NCBI RefSeq assembly: GCF_013346935.1
Contig: NZ_JAAEEB010000010.1
Span: 1-60,117, forward strand
Direction of reading: 5' to 3'
Length of the DNA stretch: 60,117 nt
Source of the DNA: Lactobacillus melliventris
GTDB taxonomy: Bacteria; Bacillota; Bacilli; Lactobacillales; Lactobacillaceae
Shown: positions 9,154 through 17,337 of the stretch, piece after piece
Numbering within the stretch: the stretch's first letter is position 1
Layout of the letters: the number at the start of each line of letters is the position of its first letter
Notes under the pieces: model-generated
Database searches by the model: none
What the model was told of the DNA's origin: nothing
Seen by the model: the letters and a program-made list of their open reading frames with translations, nothing else
Made by a program: the position numbers and the translations under genes

Positions 9154-10644
9154 TTAGAGCCTAGTTGCAGCTCTGGCCAGAGGAGCAATAGAATTATATA
9201 TCTTATGATATAAATGATAGTATTTTTTATAAAGTGCGGTGTTATGTGGATCTGGCGCAATAATTTCATTATATTTTACAAATACATTGATGCAGCTATT
9301 CCAGTCTTTAAACCAACGGCACCCCATTGCTGCAATCATAGCGGCACCAATTCCAGGTCCCTGTTCATTCTTTAATGCAACAATATTTTTACCGAAGACA
9401 TCAGCCTGTAGTTTCAGCCAAAATTTACTTTTTGCACCACCACCAATAGAAATAATATTATAAATAGTTTTATTATTTTGCTCATAAATTGATATTAAAT
9501 CCTGTAAGCTGTAGGTAATACCTTCTATGACGGCTCGGCAAAAATCATTTTTCGTTGATGTATTACTTATTCCTGTAAAGCTTCCACGAATGAAAGAATC
9601 TGAATAGGGAGTCCTTTCTCCATTAATATAGGGCGTGAAAAATAATTTATTTGCACCTAAATCTGACTTTTGCGCCATCAAAAGTAAATCACTAAAAGAT
9701 TTCTGAGGAAAGAAAGTATTCTTAAACCAACTTAAAGATTCACCCGCTGCTAAAGTAACTCCCATTGAATAAAAGTGTTCAGGTATTGCATGGTGCTCCA
9801 TTTGCAAAGTTCCTTCATAGGGTGTGTGAGGACTTTTCTCATCAGCCAAAACTACTCCTGAAGTACCAATACTACACAGTATATTTTGTGAATTCAGAAT
9901 ACCAGAACCAATCGCAGCTACAGCATTATCCCCTCCCCCAGCAAATATTTTCGCGTCCTGATTTAAACCTGTCTTTCCACAAACTTCATGCAAGGGCAAT
10001 CCAATAAAATCTGTAGAATTTACCAGTTCGGGACAATAATATCTAGGAACTTTAAAAAAATTCAAAATTTCATTGCTCCAGCAATCATGTGCAATATCCA
10101 ACATTATTGTTCCCGTAGCATCTGAATAATCAGTGTTTATTTTGCCAGTCATTTTATATCTGACATAATCTTTGGGCATCATGAAGTATCTAATCCTAGC
10201 AAAATTATTTGGTTCATTTTTTTGTAACCATAATAACTTAGGCAAAGTAAAACCAGCAGTAGCCTTATTGCCAGTAATTTCTACTATTTTTTTACCGAAA
10301 TTTTCGTTTATATACTTAGCTTCAGCTGCTGTCCTGCCATCGTTCCATAATATTGCTGGTCGAATAATTTCTTTATTTTTATCCAAAATTACCAGGCTAT
10401 GCATTTGTCCAGAAAATGATATTCCATCGATTTTTGCAAGATTTCTTATCTTGATCATGATTTTTTTAATGGCTTCTAAAGTGCCTTGAACCCAATCGTT
10501 AGGATTTTGCTCACTAAAACCTTCAGCTGAATTATAGACTGGATAATTTTCTTTTTCTTGATCTATTATTTTTCCTGAATGATCTAGGCAACTAACTTTC
10601 ACTGCACTAGTGCCTAAGTCTATTCCTAATACATATCTTTCCAT
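9154..10644 (-). CDS. xylB: Xylulokinase (FGGY carbohydrate kinase)
   Basis: The enzyme phosphorylates D-xylulose to D-xylulose 5-phosphate, feeding the phosphoketolase or pentose phosphate pathway. At 496 residues it is normal for XylB. The N-terminal phosphate loop is GIDLGTSAVK. The substrate region SFSGQMHSLVILD followed by RPAILWNDGR is typical of xylulokinases rather than gluco- or glycerol kinases, and IGGGAKSKFWLKLQADV carries the C-terminal adenosine motif. The ATG overlaps the stop of the lyxose isomerase gene, so the two are translationally coupled. It is the last gene of the PTS operon that starts with the PRD regulator. Confidence 0.9.
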   Translation of the reverse strand: MERYVLGIDLGTSAVKVSCLDHSGKIIDQEKENYPVYNSAEGFSEQNPNDWVQGTLEAIKKIMIKIRNLAKIDGISFSGQMHSLVILDKNKEIIRPAILWNDGRTAAEAKYINENFGKKIVEITGNKATAGFTLPKLLWLQKNEPNNFARIRYFMMPKDYVRYKMTGKINTDYSDATGTIMLDIAHDCWSNEILNFFKVPRYYCPELVNSTDFIGLPLHEVCGKTGLNQDAKIFAGGGDNAVAAIGSGILNSQNILCSIGTSGVVLADEKSPHTPYEGTLQMEHHAIPEHFYSMGVTLAAGESLSWFKNTFFPQKSFSDLLLMAQKSDLGANKLFFTPYINGERTPYSDSFIRGSFTGISNTSTKNDFCRAVIEGITYSLQDLISIYEQNNKTIYNIISIGGGAKSKFWLKLQADVFGKNIVALKNEQGPGIGAAMIAAMGCRWFKDWNSCINVFVKYNEIIAPDPHNTALYKKYYHLYHKIYNSIAPLARAATRL

Positions 10645-11369
10645 TATTTATTTTTATAAGGGTTAAATTGAAAATTTAGTTTTTTGGACCAAATGGGATA
10701 ATCACCAAATAACAAGCGGTAAGGGAGTTCATCTTCCTCTATTTCAGGTATTCGAGGAATAGGTTTATAAAAATTGTTATCCAAATTATCATTATTTGTT
10801 TTAGAAACTTCCCAGGCCATAACTTTACCAGTTCCTGCTTCAACATTCCATTTATGATAAATTCCAGGTGTAGCAGTCAAACTTTCACCCGGCTCCAATT
10901 TGATAGTTGTTCCAGCTGGAACTACAAGTTTTTCTCCATCCTTAACTATTTTAACCTCTTTTTCTCGATCAAACTCACCTGTTTCAGTTGAATTCCATAC
11001 TCTGATTAATAAATTTCCTCCACCACGATTAATAGTATCTTCTTCTTTTAATTTATGAAAATGGTATGGTAGTTCTTGCCCTTCTTCTAAGAATAAAATC
11101 TTCTCACAATAGGGTTTAGGGTAAACATCAGTATGATCATAATTACCATTTCTAAATGTGAATGCAACCAAGCCGTATTTAGTAAAATCATTGCTGCCAA
11201 AATCAGTTACATCCCAGCCTAGCATATTATCTACAATTTCGCGATATTTTTCCTCTAAGTTAGTCCAATTATCAATATTCCAACTTGCAAATTTTGGAAA
11301 ATACACTTGTTTTTCTTTTGCAAAAGAAATATCTTTTTGCAGAATTCTATTAATTTGTGATCTTTTCAT
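10644..11369 (-). CDS. D-lyxose isomerase (cupin)
   Basis: This family interconverts D-lyxose and D-xylulose (EC 5.3.1.15). Some members also act on D-mannose/D-fructose. The 241-residue cupin protein carries the metal ligands in YHFHKLKEEDTINRGGG (two His and a Glu) and a later His in GIYHKWNV. I start at MKRSQIN (11369), with GTGAGG upstream, rather than the longer in-frame version. The gene overlaps the end of the DUF4432 gene by 20 bp. With the next gene, xylB, it gives D-lyxose -> D-xylulose -> xylulose 5-phosphate. How free lyxose would arise in a PTS operon is not evident. Confidence 0.87.
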   Translation of the reverse strand: MKRSQINRILQKDISFAKEKQVYFPKFASWNIDNWTNLEEKYREIVDNMLGWDVTDFGSNDFTKYGLVAFTFRNGNYDHTDVYPKPYCEKILFLEEGQELPYHFHKLKEEDTINRGGGNLLIRVWNSTETGEFDREKEVKIVKDGEKLVVPAGTTIKLEPGESLTATPGIYHKWNVEAGTGKVMAWEVSKTNNDNLDNNFYKPIPRIPEIEEDELPYRLLFGDYPIWSKKLNFQFNPYKNK

Positions 11370-12336
11370 TTTTGACCTCACTAAAATCAAATTTCAAGTT
11401 AAATTTAACTATTTCATCCGGTTTTATGTATTTTAATTTGTTATTTTTATTAGCCTGAATAAAGCCATTTACATCATTTGTACCTGGCTCTAATCCTAAA
11501 ACATAGTTTTGATTTCGTTCCAAACGCCATTCATTCAATACGGGGAGTGTTTTACTACTAAATTTAACTTTTAAAGAAAGGCCTGTTTCTGGACTAATTA
11601 AACTATATTCAGATTTTTTTAACGTATGAAAATACACTTGCTCAGGTTTGCCCATTTCAGGTTCTTTCAGTCTAAAAGGGTATTCACCTTTAATTTTATG
11701 ATACTTACGATCACAACTTTCATCAGGCTGAAAAAATATTTTTGTTTCGGGCGTTAAAAAAGGATAGCCAAAATTGTTATGGTATAAAAGCATGTAAGGG
11801 ACAGTTTCGTCTCCAGCATTTCTTAAAGCATCATCTATACTGATACTTGTCTTGTTTGTATAAACAGTAATTTTACGGTGTAGAATTAAATTAGGCCCAA
11901 ACATCTGTGAATCAGCAATATTACCTTCAACTTGAATATTATCTTTAAAAATCTTATAGCTGAAATTATATGCCGGTGTATTGCTAACAGTACCATGTAA
12001 ACCGCGCTGATTATCAGAGCTTCCCATGTATGTCAAACCGCCTGTTGTTAAGAAACCAACATTGAAATTGCGCAAAAAGCCTTTGTCATTGTTTTCATTA
12101 AAATAAGTACTATTTACAAGACCCGTTGCCGATAAGAAAGATATATTCTTGCCGTCTAATTTTAATTCTGTTATATCCATTCCTCTGTCTAATGCAATTG
12201 TAATTGAAAAGCCACTGGCTGTAGCTATTTCATAAGCTTTTAATCCAGTAGCCTTTCCTTCAAGAAATTGAATATATTTGACAGAATTAAGTTGTGCTTG
12301 ATTGCCAATATATTTTTTTGAATTCTTGCTTCTCAT
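11350..12336 (-). CDS. DUF4432 family protein, aldose-1-epimerase-like
   Basis: A 328-residue galactose-mutarotase-fold protein. The DUF4432 signature is the N-terminal DRGMDITELKLDGKNISF, followed by GGLTYMGSS and the His in QRGLHGTVSNTPA. A further His in LYHNNFGYP and the Glu in GLEPGTNDV fit the mutarotase catalytic positions. The exact reaction of this family is not established to my knowledge. Epimerase or isomerase activity on a sugar or sugar phosphate is expected. It starts directly after the EIIC stop and overlaps the lyxose isomerase gene, so it is an integral part of the operon. Confidence 0.85.
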   Translation of the reverse strand: MRSKNSKKYIGNQAQLNSVKYIQFLEGKATGLKAYEIATASGFSITIALDRGMDITELKLDGKNISFLSATGLVNSTYFNENNDKGFLRNFNVGFLTTGGLTYMGSSDNQRGLHGTVSNTPAYNFSYKIFKDNIQVEGNIADSQMFGPNLILHRKITVYTNKTSISIDDALRNAGDETVPYMLLYHNNFGYPFLTPETKIFFQPDESCDRKYHKIKGEYPFRLKEPEMGKPEQVYFHTLKKSEYSLISPETGLSLKVKFSSKTLPVLNEWRLERNQNYVLGLEPGTNDVNGFIQANKNNKLKYIKPDEIVKFNLKFDFSEVKNEKITN

Positions 12337-13425
12337 TTATCCTATACTAATATCTCCTAAATCAACATCTTTTTCTTCTTTCTTCTCACTTTCTACACTA
12401 ACTGGTCGTTTTAAAAGAAAGAAAACTATTCCGGTAACCAAACTACCTATAAGAAGAGCAATTAAGAATTGAACAGGCTTTGACATGGTTGGGACTGCAA
12501 ATAATCCAGAAGCAGGAATTTTTGAATCCGCACCCCATAGCATTGAAAGTCCTCCTCCAATAGCACCACCACAAGCAGTTGAAACTATTGATCTCCATAA
12601 ATCGTTTAGAACAATTGGTAAACTGCCTTCTGTTATTTCACATAAACCCATTGGAAATGCTGTTTTCAGAGTATTAACCTCGGTTTGAGTATAAATCTTC
12701 TTGTGAAAGAGTTTTTCAAGGAAATAAGCAAAAGTAAAACCAAAAGGTGTTACCATAGAAGCTAAAATTAAAACAGTGATTGGTTCATTAACGCCTTCAG
12801 CCTGCATAGCTAACACAAAAGCAAAAACAGTTTTATTAATAGCACCACCGTAATCAACTGATGCTAAAATTCCAATAATCGCACCGTAAAAGAATTTTTG
12901 ACTTGAAGGCAGTTGCGTCAAATATCTGGTAAGGATTCTTTGGCCTTCAGCAATTGGCGCGCCTAAAATATAAAACATGACAGCAGCAGACAAGATTGAT
13001 GACAAAAACGGAATAATTAGCGTTGGCATTAAACCTTGAGCCCAATTAGGAACCTTTATTGTCTTAACAATTAAAATTGTGAACCAGCCAGCAACATATC
13101 CTCCGATTAAACCGCCTAAGAAGCCGGCTTTAATCATATTTGAAATGAGACCGACCAGAAATCCTGGAGCAATTCCTGGTTTGTCAGCAATCGCAAAAGA
13201 AACTCCTGTAGAAACAACTACTGGAAGAAGACCTAGAATTAAACTTCCTGCAGTACTGAAAGCATCCCATACACCGATCGTACCTGTAAAGTTGGTAATG
13301 TTTTTACCACCAAAGATATTACCAACTGCTAATAACAATCCACCCGCAACAACAACGGGAATCAAATATGAGATTGCTGTTAAGGCAGGTTCTTTAATTT
13401 TGACTATAATTTTATTTTCAGCCAT
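12337..13425 (-). CDS. PTS fructose-family EIIC permease
   Basis: The 362-residue membrane channel of a fructose-family phosphotransferase system, with about nine to ten hydrophobic segments. Typical EIIC-Fru segments are YLIPVVVAGGLLLAVG, ADKPGIAPGFLVG and TEGSLPIVL. No EIIB domain is fused, unlike many fructose permeases: EIIB is encoded separately 11 bp upstream. The C-terminal tail is charged (KKEEKDVD). I start at the ATG at 13425, which has AGAGG at good spacing, rather than the TTG six bases earlier. The substrate is unknown. The family transports fructose and several other hexoses, pentitols or ketoses. Confidence 0.9.
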   Translation of the reverse strand: MAENKIIVKIKEPALTAISYLIPVVVAGGLLLAVGNIFGGKNITNFTGTIGVWDAFSTAGSLILGLLPVVVSTGVSFAIADKPGIAPGFLVGLISNMIKAGFLGGLIGGYVAGWFTILIVKTIKVPNWAQGLMPTLIIPFLSSILSAAVMFYILGAPIAEGQRILTRYLTQLPSSQKFFYGAIIGILASVDYGGAINKTVFAFVLAMQAEGVNEPITVLILASMVTPFGFTFAYFLEKLFHKKIYTQTEVNTLKTAFPMGLCEITEGSLPIVLNDLWRSIVSTACGGAIGGGLSMLWGADSKIPASGLFAVPTMSKPVQFLIALLIGSLVTGIVFFLLKRPVSVESEKKEEKDVDLGDISIG

Positions 13426-13435
13426 TTTCAAACCT

Positions 13436-13750
13436 CTATTTAATATTTAAAGCTGAATGTAATTTTTTCATTAGTTTATTTGGACTTTGTATCGCAGTAT
13501 CCGTTGAAATTTGGACGACTTTTTTACCTTTAAATCTTTCTCTTCCAGTTATTTTTACGTCAACTGCTAACAAAACAACATCAGCTTCTTTAATTTCCTC
13601 CGGCGTTAATGCATCTTCAGTTCCAATAGTTCCCTGTGTTTCTATATGAACTGTGTCTCCGCAATCTTTAGCTGCCTGCTCAATTTTTTCTTTAGCTATG
13701 TACGTATGAGCAATACCAGCTGAACAAGCTGTTATACCAACAATTTTCAT
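13436..13750 (-). CDS. PTS fructose-family EIIB
   Basis: A 104-residue single-domain phosphocarrier. The phosphorylated Cys is Cys9 in GITACSAGIAHTYIA, the hallmark of fructose-type EIIB, and HIETQGTIGTEDAL follows as usual. It accepts phosphate from the EIIA encoded just upstream and hands it to the incoming sugar on EIIC. AAAGGAGATG precedes the ATG at 13750. The gene sits between EIIA and EIIC with short gaps, consistent with one transcript. Confidence 0.93.
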   Translation of the reverse strand: MKIVGITACSAGIAHTYIAKEKIEQAAKDCGDTVHIETQGTIGTEDALTPEEIKEADVVLLAVDVKITGRERFKGKKVVQISTDTAIQSPNKLMKKLHSALNIK

Positions 13751-13768
13751 CCATCAACATCTCCTTTA

Positions 13769-14221
13769 TTATTTAAAAGCATCAATCACTTCCTGAATGG
13801 ATTGAGCCCTTTTTAATTTGTCAACAACTTGCTTATGTCCTAATCTGCCAGCAAATATTGACAATAATTTTAATTGATTTTTTGCTGAATTAGTATCATT
13901 GCTTACAGCAAATAAAATCACTATCCTAATTTTTTCATTATCTAACGATTCCCATTCAATTCCATGGCTCAAAATACCAATAGCAACGCCAATATGTTTA
14001 ACATCATCACTTTTTCCATGAGGGATTGCTATGCCTTGACCAATTCCGGTTAGCCCTTCTTTTTCTCGTAAGTAAATATCTTTGACAAAAGGATCAACTT
14101 TATCAATATAATTGGCTTTTTTAAGCAGTTCCGCTAATTGAACTATAACCTCATGCTTATTTTTAGCATTAAGGCCAATCTTTATAACCTTAGGATCTAA
14201 AACAGAAGTAATATTTTCCAT
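13769..14221 (-). CDS. PTS fructose/mannitol-family EIIA
   Basis: A 150-residue EIIA type 2 domain. The phosphorylated His is in GIGQGIAIPHGKSD near residue 64. The start is uncertain: the ATG at 14221 has no convincing ribosome site, but an in-frame TTG at 14233 is no better placed. Translation may be coupled to the aldolase gene, whose stop lies 18 bp upstream. It is the transport EIIA of this operon. A second EIIA-like domain is encoded next to the regulator at 15263. Confidence 0.88.
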   Translation of the reverse strand: MENITSVLDPKVIKIGLNAKNKHEVIVQLAELLKKANYIDKVDPFVKDIYLREKEGLTGIGQGIAIPHGKSDDVKHIGVAIGILSHGIEWESLDNEKIRIVILFAVSNDTNSAKNQLKLLSIFAGRLGHKQVVDKLKRAQSIQEVIDAFK

Positions 14222-14239
14222 ATGTAAAGCCAAATGTTT

Positions 14240-15184
14240 TTATGCTTTAAATGTTTCGGTTTGGAAGTTTTCTACTTTGTATGGTACTTCAACCGGTTCT
14301 TCATGCTCAAAATATAAATGAGTTGTGTTAACTGCTTTGCAAAGTTCATTCTTATGATGCACTACTTTTTGTTCTTCAATCATTGCTTCAGGAAACATCA
14401 GCTTTGGTTCACGCATTTCGTTAGGATCACTATTGTCCAGTAGGTGCCGCAAACCGGTTGCAAATGCAATTTTGATATCACTTGAGATATTTATTTTATT
14501 AATGCCATTGTCAATAGCTTCTTGAATTTTATCATCAGGATTATTTGAAGCTCCATGTAAAACTAGGGGTACATCTACAGCCTCAGAAACTTGTTTGGCA
14601 ATTTCTGGCTTTAATTTAGGCTGTACATCTTTTGGATAAAGACCATGAGCAGTGCCTATTGCTATTGCCAAAGAATCAACATTAGTTTTTTCAACAAAGT
14701 CCTTTGCCATTTCAGGTGTGGTGTAATGCACATCATTTGTCAAATGGCCATTGACGTCATATCCAGTATTAGCTATTGTTCCAATTTCAGCTTCAACTGA
14801 TATTCCAGTTGCGTGAGCTGCTTCAACTACTTTTTTGGTAATAGCTACATTTTCATCATATGGCTTCATAGAACAATCGATCATAACACTGGTAAAACCA
14901 AGATGAATAGCGTGTATGCAGTCTTCATAGGTAGCACCATGATCTAAGTGCAAAGCGATCGGTAAATCAGTTTTACTGATGCCCTGTAAAACTTGTCCTA
15001 CAAAGTTATCACGCAAAAATGCCAATTCGGTTGGATGAATTGCCATTATAAAAGGCGTTTGATCTTCAATACATTTTTCCAGAGTTGCTGTGAAAAGTTG
15101 TCCTGATCCTGCATTGTATGCTGGTATTGCGAAGTGATTTTTATGAGCTACATCTAATAATCTTTTTCCTGTTACTAAAACCAT
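14240..15184 (-). CDS. Class II ketose-(bis)phosphate aldolase
   Basis: A zinc aldolase of the FbaA/GatY/KbaY family, 314 residues. Motifs are LHLDHGATYEDC (first Zn-binding His), SVMIDCSMKPYDENV, VEAEIGTI, GTAHGLYP (Zn His), VLHGASNNPDD (Zn His) and NKINISSDIK for phosphate binding. These enzymes split ketose 1,6-bisphosphates, or sometimes ketose 1-phosphates, to DHAP and an aldehyde. GGAGG precedes the ATG at 15184. Its position directly upstream of the PTS genes, with no 1-phosphokinase gene in the operon, suggests it may cleave the PTS product or a derivative directly. That is inference. Confidence 0.88.
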   Translation of the reverse strand: MVLVTGKRLLDVAHKNHFAIPAYNAGSGQLFTATLEKCIEDQTPFIMAIHPTELAFLRDNFVGQVLQGISKTDLPIALHLDHGATYEDCIHAIHLGFTSVMIDCSMKPYDENVAITKKVVEAAHATGISVEAEIGTIANTGYDVNGHLTNDVHYTTPEMAKDFVEKTNVDSLAIAIGTAHGLYPKDVQPKLKPEIAKQVSEAVDVPLVLHGASNNPDDKIQEAIDNGINKINISSDIKIAFATGLRHLLDNSDPNEMREPKLMFPEAMIEEQKVVHHKNELCKAVNTTHLYFEHEEPVEVPYKVENFQTETFKA

Positions 15185-15262
15185 TTTTACCTCCAAAAAT
15201 TAATAAATTATATTTTCTGAAAAACAAACTTTTTATGGTCCACTTTTCATTGTTTTTCTCCT

Positions 15263-15736
15263 TTATAGATATCTTTCGATTTCTTGTGCTGTCTGACACT
15301 GACTTATTCTGATAACGAATTTTTTATCCGCAAATTTGCGAAATATTTTAGTCATTCTTTTGATTCTCTGATCATTGCTTTTAGATTTCCGGCTGATTAC
15401 CAAAACTAAACAAATATTTACAGCCGTATTGTCCGGACATTTCCACTCATCTATTTTTCGTGTTAACTTACAAATTATTAAAGTAGGTATTACCTCCTGT
15501 TCTAAAATAATGTGAGGAAATGCTATGCCATAACCAAAAGCAGTATTTTTAAGGTTTTCTCTCGTTTGCATACTTTTCAAAATCCCCACCTGTGATGTTC
15601 CTTTTTGAAATGCAACAGTTTGTGAAATAAGCGAAAAAAGGTCTTTTTTCCCTATTTTTTGGTGAATATTCATTTTTATAAAAAAGTCATTGTTGCTTTT
15701 GTATTCTGAGAACTGCTTGTCTGACATTTTTTTCAT
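15263..15736 (-). CDS. Detached EIIA (type 2) domain of the PRD regulator
   Basis: A 157-residue reading frame homologous to PTS EIIA-Fru/Mtl. A His stands in the expected place (FGYGIAFPHIILE, near residue 74), so phosphorylation is possible. Its 5' end overlaps the 3' end of the regulator gene by 50 bp in another frame. In MtlR/LicR-type regulators this domain is normally the C-terminal part of the same polypeptide. The first 15-20 residues here (MKKMSDKQFSEYKSNN) look like the out-of-frame reading of the linker. So it is either a split gene by frameshift or a coupled pair. A weak ribosome site (AAAGAAGATG) exists. Confidence 0.7.
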   Translation of the reverse strand: MKKMSDKQFSEYKSNNDFFIKMNIHQKIGKKDLFSLISQTVAFQKGTSQVGILKSMQTRENLKNTAFGYGIAFPHIILEQEVIPTLIICKLTRKIDEWKCPDNTAVNICLVLVISRKSKSNDQRIKRMTKIFRKFADKKFVIRISQCQTAQEIERYL

Positions 15737-17171
15737 CTTCTTTTGTTAGAAAAGCACTGACCAATTCAACAGGTATATTGGTCTTGATCGTTATTGGTAC
15801 TGTACTTATTATTAGATCAATATTTTTATACTTTTTTAATATGTCTTTTATCTCAAAGCTGGAACCTAATCCGATAACTTTTAACTCTGGCATTAATTTT
15901 CTTATTTTGGTCGAGATTATTTCTGATGTGCCAATGCCTGTAGTACAAATAATGTAAACACGTACCTTCTTATTTCTTTCTGGTTGAGCTTCCAAATACT
16001 TAACAAAGTAAAGACATATAAAGCCTGTTTCATTATCAGAAATCGTTGGTAAATGAAATTGATGACTTACTTGTTCAGAAGCTAATTTAGTAGCCTCAAA
16101 GACTGGCTTGTATTCCAATTTAATATCATTTAATAAAGCATTTGGTAATGAAACTTGCATTTTCAAGCGAATAATCATTGAAAAAATATGATTTTTAATA
16201 TCATTCAATATGTATCTGCTAAAATTGGTTTTTAAAAAATGTGAAACTGAAGTAATGTATTTTTCAGAAACTTGCTCCGCTAATCTATGATCATCGGATG
16301 TTATTTCACTTTTTTTATCACCTAATCGAGATGAAATCAGGTACTCAAATAGATAGTATGTTTCAACCTCTAATGTCAGAGGCCGTACATTTAAATAGTT
16401 TTCGATATTTTGAATAATTTTATGACATATCTTAAAAATTTCCGGATTTTCCCGCGATTTTCTTTTTATGCTTGATTTTGATTCAACTGAATAATTTACT
16501 GACTTATAGGTTCTGGCTCTGTTTAAAAGAATATAAATATGCGTAAAAAAATTAATATTATAGGGATATGGAAGATTATTGTTTAAAGACTTCACGGCAA
16601 GTTTCAATTGCTCTAATGCAAAGTCAAAATCTTGATCGTCATATTTTCCAATGCTATTACGTAAACTACTAATTTCTGTTGTGTTGTTAACATGTAAAAC
16701 GACTTCAATAATTGCATTTCTAATATTTTTTTCGGTACCTTTGATGCTTAAAAAGCGTTGTTTGCGGACTAATGACAAATTCCATTTTCTAATCTTCGCA
16801 GCAATTATTTTTTCATCATTTTGAATTACCGCTTCACTAACATATATACTATTAATAATATCCGTTATTGAAATCGCTTTAGGAGACGCAATCAAAAGTC
16901 TGGTTAAAATATTTTCTTGACGTTCATTAATTTGTGAAAATGTAGTTGAATTCCTGTGATCATACTTTAAATAATTTTGATAGACTAACTCAAATCCTTG
17001 ACTTCGTTTTGATACAATTATTTTTTCTGGGAAATTTTTATTTAGCTGATCGATCCTCCTAATTATTGTTTTACGTGAGACGTGTAACTCTTGTGAAATT
17101 TTAGCCGAAGAATTGAAACCATGATTTACTTTTAAATAGTTGATTATGGACTGATTCAAATCTTTAACCAT
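15687..17171 (-). CDS. PRD-domain transcriptional regulator (MtlR/LicR type), without its EIIA domain
   Basis: A 494-residue PTS-controlled activator. The order is: an N-terminal helix-turn-helix (SSAKISQELHVSRKTIIRRI, about residues 23-42), a second winged helix, two PRD domains (about 170-390) and an EIIB-like domain with the phosphorylatable Cys in YIICTTGIGTSEI near residue 410. It ends at LRIQKQQ, exactly where an EIIA domain should begin, and that domain lies in the next frame. I start at MVKDLNQ, which has GGAAGGAG upstream. It heads the aldolase/PTS operon and probably activates it in response to PTS phosphorylation state. Confidence 0.87.
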   Translation of the reverse strand: MVKDLNQSIINYLKVNHGFNSSAKISQELHVSRKTIIRRIDQLNKNFPEKIIVSKRSQGFELVYQNYLKYDHRNSTTFSQINERQENILTRLLIASPKAISITDIINSIYVSEAVIQNDEKIIAAKIRKWNLSLVRKQRFLSIKGTEKNIRNAIIEVVLHVNNTTEISSLRNSIGKYDDQDFDFALEQLKLAVKSLNNNLPYPYNINFFTHIYILLNRARTYKSVNYSVESKSSIKRKSRENPEIFKICHKIIQNIENYLNVRPLTLEVETYYLFEYLISSRLGDKKSEITSDDHRLAEQVSEKYITSVSHFLKTNFSRYILNDIKNHIFSMIIRLKMQVSLPNALLNDIKLEYKPVFEATKLASEQVSHQFHLPTISDNETGFICLYFVKYLEAQPERNKKVRVYIICTTGIGTSEIISTKIRKLMPELKVIGLGSSFEIKDILKKYKNIDLIISTVPITIKTNIPVELVSAFLTKEDEKNVRQAVLRIQKQQ

Positions 17172-17196
17172 TCCTTTTCTCCTTCCGACATTTTTT

Positions 17197-17223
17197 ATTA
17201 TATAAGTCTGTGAAAGCGCTACA
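17197..17223 (-). promoter_or_regulatory. Promoter of the lyxose/PTS operon with a cre-like element
   Basis: On the minus strand a perfect TATAAT (17197-17202) stands 26 bp before the regulator start, with no good -35 box, as expected for an activated promoter. TGAAAGCGCTACA on the plus strand (17211-17223) resembles a catabolite responsive element, with a palindromic AAGCGCT core but a one-base-short right arm. CcpA repression is plausible but not certain. Confidence 0.5.
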
Positions 17224-17267
17224 TCATAAGAAAATGTCCTCAAGCAAAATTGAATGAGGACAAATAA

Positions 17268-17310
17268 AAAAGCACAAGAGCTGTGAAAATTTCTTCACAG
17301 TTCTTGTGCT
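17268..17310 (-). terminator. Terminator of hisS-aspS
   Basis: A long hairpin on the minus strand (AGCACAAGAACTGTGAAGAAA against its near-complement, 17271-17310) is followed by TTTTTTA. It lies 28 bp after the aspS stop and before the PRD regulator promoter. Confidence 0.87.
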
Positions 17311-17337
17311 CTAATTAAAAATATATTTTTAAATCTG

